Shown: positions 55,314 to 64,000 of the stretch, in pieces | Position numbering within the stretch: position 1 is the first letter of the stretch | Layout: each line of letters opens with the position of its first letter | Assembly: GCF_002939475.1 (NCBI RefSeq) | Contig: NZ_PKFQ01000001.1 | Coordinates: 2,604,001-2,668,000, forward strand | Reading direction: 5' to 3' | Length of the DNA stretch: 64,000 bases | DNA from: Streptomyces cinnamoneus | GTDB taxonomy: Bacteria; Actinomycetota; Actinomycetes; Streptomycetales; Streptomycetaceae | Position numbers and translations under genes: made by a program | Notes under the pieces: model-generated | Database searches by the model: none | Told to the model about the DNA's origin: nothing | What the model saw: only the letters and a program-made list of their open reading frames with translations

Positions 55314-55757
55314 TCACGATTGCCCGGACAGGCCCTGACCCGCGGCCAGCCGCTCCATCAGGGCCGCGCTGCGCGCGAGCACCTCGCGCTCGCTCTCCGT
55401 GAGTTCGGCCTCGATGGCCAGGGCCAGCCATCCGGCCCTGCGGCCGCGCTCCGCTTCCAGCGCAACCCGGCCGGCGTCCGACAGCTCGACCAGGGACTTG
55501 CGGCCGTCCGTGGGGTGGGCCCTGCGGGTGACCAGGCCCTGTTCAAGGAGGAGGCCGACCGCGCGGGCCATCGACTGCGGGCGTACACGCTGATCGGCTG
55601 CGAGGTCGCTGGTGGTCATGGCGCCGTCGCGGTCCAGAACGCCGAGCACGGCGACCTGCCCGTGCGGGATCCGGTCCTCCTGCTTCACCCGCCGGGTGAG
55701 CTTGCCCATCGCGATGCGCAGTTCGGCGGCGACGGTGGCGGCTTCCGGTGTGGGCAT
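55314..55757 (-). CDS. MarR family transcriptional regulator
   Basis: A 147-residue regulator with a winged helix (MTTSDLAADQRVRPQSMARA, then PTDGRKSLVELSDAG wing). It diverges from the second enolase gene, and 13-bp repeats lie between. Such MarR-enolase pairs occur in other Streptomyces, so it probably represses the enolase gene and itself. Confidence 0.9.
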   Translation of the reverse strand: MPTPEAATVAAELRIAMGKLTRRVKQEDRIPHGQVAVLGVLDRDGAMTTSDLAADQRVRPQSMARAVGLLLEQGLVTRRAHPTDGRKSLVELSDAGRVALEAERGRRAGWLALAIEAELTESEREVLARSAALMERLAAGQGLSGQS

Positions 55758-55790
55758 AGGGCACTTTACCCCGGAAACGCCGTTGTGCAG

Positions 55791-57216
<1,426 letters not shown>

Positions 57217-57276
57217 GGCGCGGTGGCGGGCGCGACTTCGTCTCGGGTTGCTCGCGCGGTTCCCCGCGCCCCCAGG

Positions 57277-57311
57277 GCCTGTCCGGCAGACGGGGCCGCG
57301 GCCGGACAGGC
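57277..57311. terminator. Bidirectional terminator between enolase and LysR genes
   Basis: A perfect 11-bp inverted repeat (GCCTGTCCGGC / GCCGGACAGGC) with a 13-base loop, lying between convergent genes. Confidence 0.6.
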
Positions 57312-57312
57312 G

Positions 57313-58290
57313 TCAGCCGCTCAGCGCGGCCAGGCCCATCGCCGCCGTGTCCCCCGGCGGCAGCCAGGCCCCGCCTTCCGGCGGCTCAAGCCAGCCTCCC
57401 GCCGCCGCCAGCTTCCGTGCCGCGCCGCGCAGCGCGTCGAGCCCGGCGTGGCGCAGTCCGCGGCGCCAGACCATCGCCACCGGAGACAGCGGCACCGGGT
57501 CGGTCAGGGGCCTCAGCACCATGCCCGGTACGTCGATGAACTCGACGCTCGCCAGGACCGACCAGCCCCGCTTCCTCACCACCCGCACGAACTCGTCCTT
57601 GCCCTCGATCTCGGGGAAGGGTTCGGCGACGGTGATCCCGCGCCCCTCGAAGAGCAGCTCGGCCAGGTCGGTCCACTCGGCGGTCGCGGCGTTCCCGGCG
57701 GCGGCGTACAGCGTCTCGCCCCGCAGGGCGTTCAGCGGGACGGCGGTCCGGCTCGCCAGCGGGTGGTCGTCACGCAGGAGCACCGCCATCGGCTCCAGTC
57801 GCACCGGCATCCACGCGAGCTGGGCCCGCAGCTCGGGCGCGAGCCCGGCCACGCGCCCGAAGGAGACGTCGAGCCGGCCGCTCAGGAGATCGGCGGCGGC
57901 GCCGGTGAGGCCGCTGTGATAGCGGCACACGAGCTCCAGGTCGGGCGCGACGCGCCGGACCTCGGCCACCACGGAGGCGCCCGTGCTGACGCGGGCGCCG
58001 ACGTCGACGAGCAGCGGCCGCTCCGCACCGGCGCAGGCCGCGGCCAGCTCGTCGTGGGCGGCCAGCACGTGCCGTACGTAGGGCAGCAGCCGGGCGCCCT
58101 CCCCGGTCAGGGACACGCTGCGGGTCGTACGGACGAACAGCTCGGCCCCGAGTCCTCGCTCCAGCCGGCGGATGTCACGGCTGAGCGCCTGCTGCGCCAC
58201 GTACAGACGCGCGGCGGCGCGGGTGAAGTGCAGTTCGTCGGCCACTGCCACGAACGCGCGCAGGAGGCGGGGCTCTATGTCGTTCGGCAC
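57313..58290 (-). CDS. LysR family transcriptional regulator
   Basis: A 325-residue regulator with helix-turn-helix (HFTRAAARLYVAQQALSRDI) and an effector-binding domain. The GTG at 58290 has no clear ribosome-binding site. The family resembles LysR regulators that act on adjacent metabolic genes, but no clear target is adjacent. Confidence 0.9.
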   Translation of the reverse strand: MPNDIEPRLLRAFVAVADELHFTRAAARLYVAQQALSRDIRRLERGLGAELFVRTTRSVSLTGEGARLLPYVRHVLAAHDELAAACAGAERPLLVDVGARVSTGASVVAEVRRVAPDLELVCRYHSGLTGAAADLLSGRLDVSFGRVAGLAPELRAQLAWMPVRLEPMAVLLRDDHPLASRTAVPLNALRGETLYAAAGNAATAEWTDLAELLFEGRGITVAEPFPEIEGKDEFVRVVRKRGWSVLASVEFIDVPGMVLRPLTDPVPLSPVAMVWRRGLRHAGLDALRGAARKLAAAGGWLEPPEGGAWLPPGDTAAMGLAALSG

Positions 58291-58389
58291 GCAGGGCAGT
58301 CAACAACATGACGTCACGGATCGCTACCGCACAGGAGATGCGCCGCAGACGGGCCCGGTCTCAGCCGCTCGGGCCTCACCACGCCCCCG

Positions 58390-59565
58390 TCAGGCCGTGA
58401 CGCGCAGCCGGTCGCGCCGCCTCAGCAGCAGGACGCCGCCCATCACGGCCAGTGCCGCCGCGCCCATGCTCGCGCCCGCGATCAGCAGGGTGCGGTCGGG
58501 CTCGTCCAGGCCCACCGCGGCGGCTTCCTCGGCCTTCACCAGGAGGTGGCCGGTCCGTTTGACGCGGCCGTGGTGGCTGATCACGGTCACGGGGTAGCGG
58601 CCGGCCCCCAGGCCGTCCCGGAGGCGGGCCGGGCCGTAGTAGCGCGGGTCGTCGCCGTCGCCGGCCTTGCTGTCGTCGCGCTTCAGCGGGACGGGGCGTT
58701 CGAAGGCGGGGGACGTGGCGGTGAGGCGGTCCTCCTCGCCCGGATCGGGTGAGGCGTCGCGCCACAGGACGTTGACGGTGTCGCCGGGGCCGGCCTTGTG
58801 GCTGTGGGCGCGGGCCGTGTCCGGGCTGCCGGAGGGGGCGAAGAAGGCGGGGCCGCGGACGCGGCCGGTGTAGTCGCTGTCACCGGGGCGGGCGGCGCGC
58901 ACGCGCAGCGGCTTCTCGTCGATGCGGCGGCCGTCCGGGCCGGCCAGGGCGACCTTGTACGTACCGTCCTTGAGGTCCTGCGGGAGCGCGAGGGCCGCGG
59001 TGAACATCCGGGGGTTGTTCCAGTAGCCGCCCTTCGGGTCGTGGGCCAGGCGCACGGGTGCCCGGAAGGCGGGCGAGGTCGCGGTGAAGGAGTCGCCCTT
59101 CTCGCCGGGGTAGAGGTCGTCGAACCACAGCGTGAGCCGCTCGCCGGGCCGGAGCACGTCCTCGACGGCGCCGACCTGGAACTCGGGCTTGTGCGACGCC
59201 TTGACCTCCACGTGGTCCTCGGCGACGACCCGGCCGCCGGCGTGGACGGCCAACGGGTACGTGCCGGGCCGCACCCCCTCGTCGATGACGGGCCGCGCGT
59301 GGTGGCCGCCCTCGCCGTGGCGGTCGGGGGCGAGGCGCACCCGGTGGCCGAAGACGGGCGAGGAGACGGTGACGTCGCCGGTGGAGCGCACGCCCCGGAC
59401 CTCTATGTCGATCAGCTCGCCGGGGCGGTTGTCGTAAGCGCTGTTGAGCAGCACGTGCACGTCGCCCCGGCCCCCGTCGGCCGCCGCGGCGGGGCCGCCA
59501 CCGCCCAGCCACAGTGCTCCCGCCGTCACCGCCGCGCACGCGGTCCGTGTCCACGCAATGTTCAC
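58390..59565 (-). CDS. Secreted membrane-anchored protein with three repeated beta-domains
   Basis: A 391-residue protein with a signal peptide (ACAAVTAGALWLGGGGPAAA) and a C-terminal helix followed by Arg-rich anchor. Three similar segments of about 100 residues each contain SPVFGHRVRLA, SPAFRAPVRLA and SPAFERPVPLK, suggesting tandem Ig-like folds. The GTG at 59565 has AAGGGGGTGG upstream. Function unknown; a surface-attached adhesion or wall protein is plausible. Confidence 0.75.
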   Translation of the reverse strand: MNIAWTRTACAAVTAGALWLGGGGPAAAADGGRGDVHVLLNSAYDNRPGELIDIEVRGVRSTGDVTVSSPVFGHRVRLAPDRHGEGGHHARPVIDEGVRPGTYPLAVHAGGRVVAEDHVEVKASHKPEFQVGAVEDVLRPGERLTLWFDDLYPGEKGDSFTATSPAFRAPVRLAHDPKGGYWNNPRMFTAALALPQDLKDGTYKVALAGPDGRRIDEKPLRVRAARPGDSDYTGRVRGPAFFAPSGSPDTARAHSHKAGPGDTVNVLWRDASPDPGEEDRLTATSPAFERPVPLKRDDSKAGDGDDPRYYGPARLRDGLGAGRYPVTVISHHGRVKRTGHLLVKAEEAAAVGLDEPDRTLLIAGASMGAAALAVMGGVLLLRRRDRLRVTA

Positions 59566-59693
59566 CGGGCCACCCCCTTGTCGCTTAGGAAGAGGGCCGA
59601 CCCGGCCCAAGGGTTGCGTTGTCCGCAAACCAGCGTCTTTCGCACGGCGGCCGGGAGGACGACCGGCCACGAACGGCGGCTACGCTCCCCCAC

Positions 59694-60152
59694 GTGAGCG
59701 ACAAGGCAGACACGGGAAACACGACAAGCACAGCGAACACAACAAACGGTAGCTACGAACTCCGGTCGGGCGTACCGGCAATCGAGACCTACCGCGCCCT
59801 GCGCGCGGCCACGGGCCTCGGCGAGAAATCGGTCGAGGGGGCGGCGGCCGGGCTCCCGAACACCTGGTACGGGGTGACGGTGGAGCACGCCGGCGCCACG
59901 GTCGGGATGGGCCGCGTCGTCGGCGACGGCGGCTGCCACCTCCAGATCGTCGACATATGCGTCCTGCCCGAGCACCAGGGCCGGGGGCTGGGCAGGCAGA
60001 TCATGGAGGAGCTGACGGCCGAGCTCGAGCGGCGGGCGCCCGCCGGCGCCTACGTCTCCCTGATAGCGGACGGTGACGCCCGCCACCTCTACGCGAAGTT
60101 CGGCTTCGCCGAGACGGCGCCGGTGTCGGTCGGCATGGCACGCCTCTTCTGA
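59694..60152 (+). CDS. GNAT family N-acetyltransferase
   Basis: A 152-residue acetyltransferase with the acetyl-CoA motif (LPEHQGRGLGRQIMEEL) and a C-terminal KFGFAETAP block. The GTG at 59694 lacks a ribosome-binding site, so a leaderless mRNA is possible. Substrate unknown. Confidence 0.87.
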   Translation: MSDKADTGNTTSTANTTNGSYELRSGVPAIETYRALRAATGLGEKSVEGAAAGLPNTWYGVTVEHAGATVGMGRVVGDGGCHLQIVDICVLPEHQGRGLGRQIMEELTAELERRAPAGAYVSLIADGDARHLYAKFGFAETAPVSVGMARLF

Positions 60153-60189
60153 GCCCCAAGGCCGCCCACGGCCGCCCACGGCCGAAAAA

Positions 60190-60227
60190 GCCTCCGGCCC
60201 GTGAGCTGACGCTCACGGGCCGGAGGC
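60190..60227. terminator. Strong bidirectional terminator
   Basis: A perfect 17-bp inverted repeat (GCCTCCGGCCCGTGAGC and complement) with loop TGAC, between the acetyltransferase (+) and ssrA (-). AAAAA precedes it on the plus strand, giving a T-run for the leftward transcript. Confidence 0.85.
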
Positions 60228-60242
60228 CTCACATGGGATGAG

Positions 60243-60609
60243 TGGAGATGGCGGGAATCGAACCCGCGTCCAACGGTGCAGAACCAGGGCTTCTCCGTGT
60301 GCAGTTCGCTGCGATTTTCTCAGCCCCGGAGATCACGCGAACAAGTCTCCGACGGGCTCAGCCACTGTTTGATTTCCCACCAGGCCCCGTGGCCGGGCCT
60401 AGTGGTTTAGTTCCCTAGCTGATGCCAGGATCCGGGTCGGGAACAGCCCCGGGCTGACACTTCGCAAGTCGCTACTTAGGCAGCGAGGGCGAAGGAATCG
60501 CGCTTGGTGTTGGCGATTATTGGTTGCGACATATGGTTTACGAGATCATTGCCGCTTCCTCGACACGCTTCCCCTGCTTCGACATCCGCTGTCGAAACCG
60601 ATCATCCCC
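60243..60609 (-). ncRNA. ssrA: Transfer-messenger RNA (tmRNA)
   Basis: About 367 nt. The tRNA-like ends pair (GGGGATG with CATCTCC), and the T arm GGGTTCGATTCCC is present near the 3' end. The tag frame at 60476-60514 encodes ANTKRDSFALAA followed by TAA, the Streptomyces proteolysis tag. CCA is not fully encoded. tmRNA frees stalled ribosomes; its partner smpB lies 100 bp upstream on the same strand. Confidence 0.95.
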
Positions 60610-60709
60610 ATGTTGTGTTTTCAAGCTGCGCACCGGTTACCAGCCGGTGTGCGATGCGCCCATCGTACGTGACCAACGCGCGAGGGTGCCAGCGAATTCC
60701 CCGGAGGGG

Positions 60710-61213
60710 CTAGCCCCGCTGGGTCTGCTGGGCCCGCTGGCGCCGGCGGGCGGCCGCGATCGCCCGGTTCGACTCGCGCGTGTCCTGCTTCTCGCGCAGC
60801 GTCTGCCGCTTGTCGTACTCCTTCTTGCCCTTGGCCAGGGCGATCTCGACCTTGGCCCGGCCGTCCTTGAAGTAGATGGCGAGCGGCACGATGGTGTGCC
60901 CCGTCTCCTGCGACTTCGAGTCGAGCTTGTCGATCTCCGCCCGGTGCATCAGCAGCTTGCGCTTGCGGCGCGCGGTGTGGTTCGTCCAGGTGCCCTGGGC
61001 GTACTCGGGGATGTGGGCGTTGTGCAGCCAGGCCTCGCCGCCGTCGATCTGGACGAAGCCGTCCACCAGCGAGGAACGACCCTGGCGCAGCGACTTCACC
61101 TCGGTGCCGGTCAGCACCATGCCGCACTCGTAGGTGTCCAGAATGTGGTAATCGTGGCGCGCCTTCTTGTTCTGCGCGACCAGCTTGCGACCCGTCTTCT
61201 CTTTCTTAGCCAT
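60710..61213 (-). CDS. smpB: SsrA-binding protein SmpB
   Basis: A 167-residue RNA-binding protein that brings tmRNA to stalled ribosomes. Signatures are [39 protein letters not shown] and the basic C-terminal tail ([20 protein letters not shown]). ATG at 61213. It lies between ctpA and ssrA, all leftward, a standard actinobacterial arrangement. Confidence 0.96.
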   Translation of the reverse strand: MAKKEKTGRKLVAQNKKARHDYHILDTYECGMVLTGTEVKSLRQGRSSLVDGFVQIDGGEAWLHNAHIPEYAQGTWTNHTARRKRKLLMHRAEIDKLDSKSQETGHTIVPLAIYFKDGRAKVEIALAKGKKEYDKRQTLREKQDTRESNRAIAAARRRQRAQQTQRG

Positions 61214-61231
61214 AGCGCCGCCATTCTCGCA

Positions 61232-62464
61232 CTAGGACCCACCCCCGAGGCCACCCATTACCGCGCGGGCCCGCTGCTCCGCCCCGGCGTGGACGGCGAG
61301 GTCGGGGGTGATGCCGGCGCCGTCGACGGCACGGCCGCCGGGGGTGCGGTAGTGGCCCACGGTCAGCTCGGCGACGGAGCCGTCCGGCAGGCGGCTGGGC
61401 ATCTGGATCGAGCCCTTGCCGAAGGTGCGGGAGCCGAGGACGACCGCGCGGCCGCGGTCCTGCAGGGCGCCCGTCAGCAGCTCGGCGGCGCTCATGGTGC
61501 CGCCGTCGACCAGGACGACCAGCGGCCTGCGGGTGTCACCGCCGGGGTCGGCGTAGAGGGCGTGGGGCCTGCCGTGGACGTCGTAGGTGGCGACGAGGCC
61601 CCCGTCGAGGAAGGCGGACGCGGCGCTGACGGCCTCGGTAAGCAGACCGCCGGGATTGCCCCGCAGGTCCAGCACCACCCCCTCCCCCGGCGCGGCCGCG
61701 CGGACGGCGTCGCGCACGCGCTCGCCCGTGCCCCTGGTGAAGGACCCGACCTTGATCCGGGTGGTGGGCGGCTGCCGGTCGCCGCCGCTCGTCCGGTCCA
61801 CGGCGACGCTCTGCGTGACCACCCGCTCCCGGCGCAGCGTCCGCTCCCACCGCTGACGGCCCCGCTGGAGGGCGATGCGGACGGGCGTACCGGGGTGGGC
61901 GGGGGCCCAGGCGGCGTACGGGCGCAGCTCGCCGCGCAGCCGGGAGACGACCTCGGTGACGGGGTGGCCGGTGACGTCCACGCCGTCGACGGTGAGGATG
62001 CGGTCGCCGGGTGCGATCCCGGCACGTTCGGCGGGGCCGCCGGGCTGGACGGCGCCGACCTCCATCCCGCCCTCGCCGACGCGCCGCGTGGTGAGGCCGA
62101 CGCCGACGTAGGCGCCGTCGAGGGCGAGCGCGAAGCCCTCGTACTCACGGGCGCTGTAGACGGCGCTCCAGGCGTCGCCGCTGCGGCCGACCACTTCCGC
62201 GGCGGCCTCGGAGCCGGACTTGCCGTCCCGGGCGGCGGCCTCGGCGGCGGCGGCCACGGCCGCGCGGTCGACGGCGCGGGCGGCGGTGGCGTGGTGCGCG
62301 GGCGGCGGGACGGCCGTCGGGGGGCCGCCGCCGTGCCGCCCGTCCGCGTCGGCCCCCCAGGAGCCGGTGAGGGCGCCGGCCGTCAGGACCCCCACGAAGA
62401 CCAGCGTCAGAGCCGCCCCGCGGCGGGCGCGGCGCGGCGGAACGGACATCGTCGGGCCGAGCAT
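61232..62464 (-). CDS. ctpA: C-terminal processing protease (S41) with PDZ domain
   Basis: A 410-residue exported serine protease. An N-terminal membrane segment is followed by a PDZ domain (VGVGLTTRRVGEGG...APGDRILTVDGVDV) and the S41 catalytic domain with serine in GGTMSAAELL and lysine in TFGKGSIQ. ATG at 62464 has a weak site; another ATG lies five codons on. It lies between ftsX and smpB, conserved in actinobacteria. Confidence 0.9.
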   Translation of the reverse strand: MLGPTMSVPPRRARRGAALTLVFVGVLTAGALTGSWGADADGRHGGGPPTAVPPPAHHATAARAVDRAAVAAAAEAAARDGKSGSEAAAEVVGRSGDAWSAVYSAREYEGFALALDGAYVGVGLTTRRVGEGGMEVGAVQPGGPAERAGIAPGDRILTVDGVDVTGHPVTEVVSRLRGELRPYAAWAPAHPGTPVRIALQRGRQRWERTLRRERVVTQSVAVDRTSGGDRQPPTTRIKVGSFTRGTGERVRDAVRAAAPGEGVVLDLRGNPGGLLTEAVSAASAFLDGGLVATYDVHGRPHALYADPGGDTRRPLVVLVDGGTMSAAELLTGALQDRGRAVVLGSRTFGKGSIQMPSRLPDGSVAELTVGHYRTPGGRAVDGAGITPDLAVHAGAEQRARAVMGGLGGGS

Positions 62465-62487
62465 GCGCGAGAGTCTAGGACACCGAA

Positions 62488-62521
62488 GGGCGCCGTACGG
62501 TGAGTTGACCGTACGACGCCC
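62488..62521 (-). terminator. Terminator of the ftsEX operon
   Basis: A 14-bp inverted repeat with one mismatch (GGGCGCCGTACGGT / ACCGTACGACGCCC) with a 6-base loop, between the ftsX stop and the ctpA start. Confidence 0.6.
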
Positions 62522-62587
62522 TCGGCCTCGCGACCGTGTCCCCGCCGCCCGTCCGGGCGTCCGAGCCGCTTCTCCGGCCCCTCGGGT

Positions 62588-63508
62588 TCAGACCTTCAGG
62601 TACTTGCGCAGCGCGATGAACGCCGCCAGCGCGGGCATCAGCAGGCCGATGGCGATGACCAGCGGCATCTTGGCGAACACCGCGTCCCAGCCGATGAACT
62701 GGATGACGTCGATCTGGTGGACCAGCCAGTTGTTCACCAGGAAGTACTGGCCGCCGACGAGCAGCACGCACGCGAAGCCGGCGCCGAGCAGGCCGGCGAA
62801 CGCGGCCTCCATGATGAAGGGGGTCTGGATGTAGAAGCTGGAGGCGCCGACGAGCCGCATGATGCCGGTCTCACGGCGGCGGCTGAAGGCGGAGACCCGG
62901 ACCGTGTTGACGATCAGCAGCAGCGCCACGATCAGCATCAGCGCCATCACGCCGAGGGCCGCGATGTTCATGCCGTTGAGGAGGTTGAGCAGCGGCTCCA
63001 GGGTCTTGCGCTGGTCCTCCACCTCCTGGATGCCCGCGCGCTGCGAGAAGGCGCTGGAGATGACCTTGTACTTGGAGGGGTCCTTCAGCTTGACGCGGAA
63101 GGACTCCTGCATCTGGTCGGGGGTGAGGAACGCCGCGATCGGGGACTTCGGGAACTGCTCCCTGTAGTGCTTCCAGGCCTCGTCCGTGCTCTCGAACTGG
63201 ACCGACTGCACGATCGGCATCTTCTCCAGATCGGCCCGGATCTGTTTCTTCTGGTCCTCGGTGGCCGGCCCCTTGGCGCAGGCCGCCTCGGTCCTGGCGG
63301 TGTCGGCGTCGTTCTTGTTGCAGAGGTAGATCGAGACGTTGACCTTGTCGTACCAGTAGCCCTTCATGGAGCTGACCTGCTCGCGCATGAGCAGGGAGCC
63401 GCCGAACAGGGCGAGCGACAGGGCTACGGACACGATCACCGCGAAGGTCATCGTGAGGTTGCGGCGGAGACCGACACCGATCTCCGACAGGACGAACTGG
63501 GCGCGCAT
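62588..63508 (-). CDS. ftsX: Cell division protein FtsX
   Basis: A 306-residue membrane protein, partner of FtsE, that links cell division to peptidoglycan hydrolase activation. One helix near the N-terminus (VIVSVALSLALFGGSLLM) is followed by a large extracytoplasmic domain with two cysteines, then three helices with the FtsX motif (SRRRETGIMRLVGASSFYIQ). ftsE ends 30 bp upstream. Confidence 0.95.
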   Translation of the reverse strand: MRAQFVLSEIGVGLRRNLTMTFAVIVSVALSLALFGGSLLMREQVSSMKGYWYDKVNVSIYLCNKNDADTARTEAACAKGPATEDQKKQIRADLEKMPIVQSVQFESTDEAWKHYREQFPKSPIAAFLTPDQMQESFRVKLKDPSKYKVISSAFSQRAGIQEVEDQRKTLEPLLNLLNGMNIAALGVMALMLIVALLLIVNTVRVSAFSRRRETGIMRLVGASSFYIQTPFIMEAAFAGLLGAGFACVLLVGGQYFLVNNWLVHQIDVIQFIGWDAVFAKMPLVIAIGLLMPALAAFIALRKYLKV

Positions 63509-63538
63509 GGCGTCTTCTCAGTTCCTTTCAGTGCCGGG

Positions 63539-64000
63539 TCAGTGCTGGTAGCCGTAAACGCCGCGCGACTGGTCGCGCACGAGACGGCCCTGCTCGAGTT
63601 CGATGACGCGCTTGCGCATCTGGTCGACGATCTGCTGGTCGTGCGTCGCCATGATGACGGTGGTGCCCGTCCGGTTGATCCGGTCCAGCAGCTTCATGAT
63701 GCCGACGGAGGTCTGCGGGTCCAGGTTGCCGGTCGGCTCGTCGGCGATCAGCAGCATCGGGCGGTTGACGAACGCGCGGGCGATGGCGACGCGCTGCTGC
63801 TCACCGCCGGACAGCTCGCCGGGCATCCGCTCCTCCTTGCCGCCGAGCCCCACCAGCTCCAGGACCTGCGGGACCGCCTTGCGGATCTCGCCGCGCGGCT
63901 TGCCGATGACCTCCAGGGCGAAGGCGACGTTCTGGCTGACGGTCTTGTTGGGGAGCAGCCGGAAGTCCTGGAAGACCGTGCCCAACTGGCGACGCATCTG
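63539..64000 (-). CDS. ftsE: Cell division ATP-binding protein FtsE (partial)
   Basis: The C-terminal 150 or so residues of FtsE; the start lies beyond base 64000. Present are the ABC signature [14 protein letters not shown], Walker [15 protein letters not shown] and the switch histidine in [10 protein letters not shown]. Walker A is outside the window. The first in-frame ATG seen (63997) is internal. Confidence 0.95.
   Translation of the reverse strand, partial: QMRRQLGTVFQDFRLLPNKTVSQNVAFALEVIGKPRGEIRKAVPQVLELVGLGGKEERMPGELSGGEQQRVAIARAFVNRPMLLIADEPTGNLDPQTSVGIMKLLDRINRTGTTVIMATHDQQIVDQMRKRVIELEQGRLVRDQSRGVYGYQH

Noticed and set aside
60243..60609. Protein-coding frames across the tmRNA gene
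   Set aside because: The plus-strand frame running through here is chance; pairing ends, T arm and tag frame identify tmRNA.

Overview
The window is high-GC actinobacterial DNA. Its content and gene order fit a Streptomyces chromosome: ssgG, the sigU/rsuA pair, a murA-hup-malic enzyme-HelD run, ftsE-ftsX-ctpA-smpB-ssrA, and several WhiJ-like regulator/DUF397 sets. From memory, much of the order matches the core region of S. coelicolor around SCO2914-SCO2969; this could not be checked here. The first and last genes run off the window.

1-9.2 kb: NAD salvage (pncB, pncA) diverging from clpS/DUF2017, then a secreted M6 metalloprotease and two RDD membrane proteins. 9.2-10.5 kb: mostly non-coding, with a tiny rubredoxin that lacks its fourth cysteine. 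10.5-15.9 kb: ssgG, a GlcD-type flavoprotein, hppD diverging from an Lrp regulator across two palindromes, a Lon-like secreted protease and an IclR regulator. 16.3-23.7 kb: a DEAD/DEAH helicase, an MFS exporter, a sulfur-related set (YeiH exporter, cysteine dioxygenase, LysR) and an alpha/beta hydrolase with an unusual aspartate at its nucleophile position.

23.8-29.6 kb: tRNA-Cys, a rhomboid protease, then a compact type-VII-secretion-like module (mycosin protease, long WXG-type protein, helix-rich helper). It is bracketed by two small membrane-protein genes whose upstream regions share palindromes at the same distance from the start codon. 29.6-35 kb: a three-subunit molybdenum hydroxylase operon (FAD, 2Fe-2S, Mo subunits, each overlapping the next by 4 bp). 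Its Mo subunit appears to lack the catalytic glutamate and the glycine-rich cofactor motif, and its 2Fe-2S subunit carries a long acidic N-terminal extension and a C-terminal pentapeptide repeat. 35-47 kb: GH20 hexosaminidase, DUF3039, YqgE/AlgH, murA (3' end duplicated downstream), HU, malic enzyme, HelD, rsuA-sigU and a CGNR zinc-finger regulator.

47.2-57.3 kb is an accessory stretch: two WhiJ-like sets (XRE/DUF5753 regulators, DUF397 proteins, a frameshifted ATPase), two IS5-type transposase copies flanking a secreted CAP-domain protein, small membrane and hypothetical proteins, and a MarR regulator facing a second enolase across four perfect or near-perfect 13-bp repeats. Three genes here are broken by single-base frame changes, so either the region is decaying or the sequence has base errors. 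57.3-64 kb returns to core genes: LysR, a secreted repeat protein, an acetyltransferase, tmRNA (ssrA), smpB, a C-terminal processing protease, ftsX and partial ftsE.
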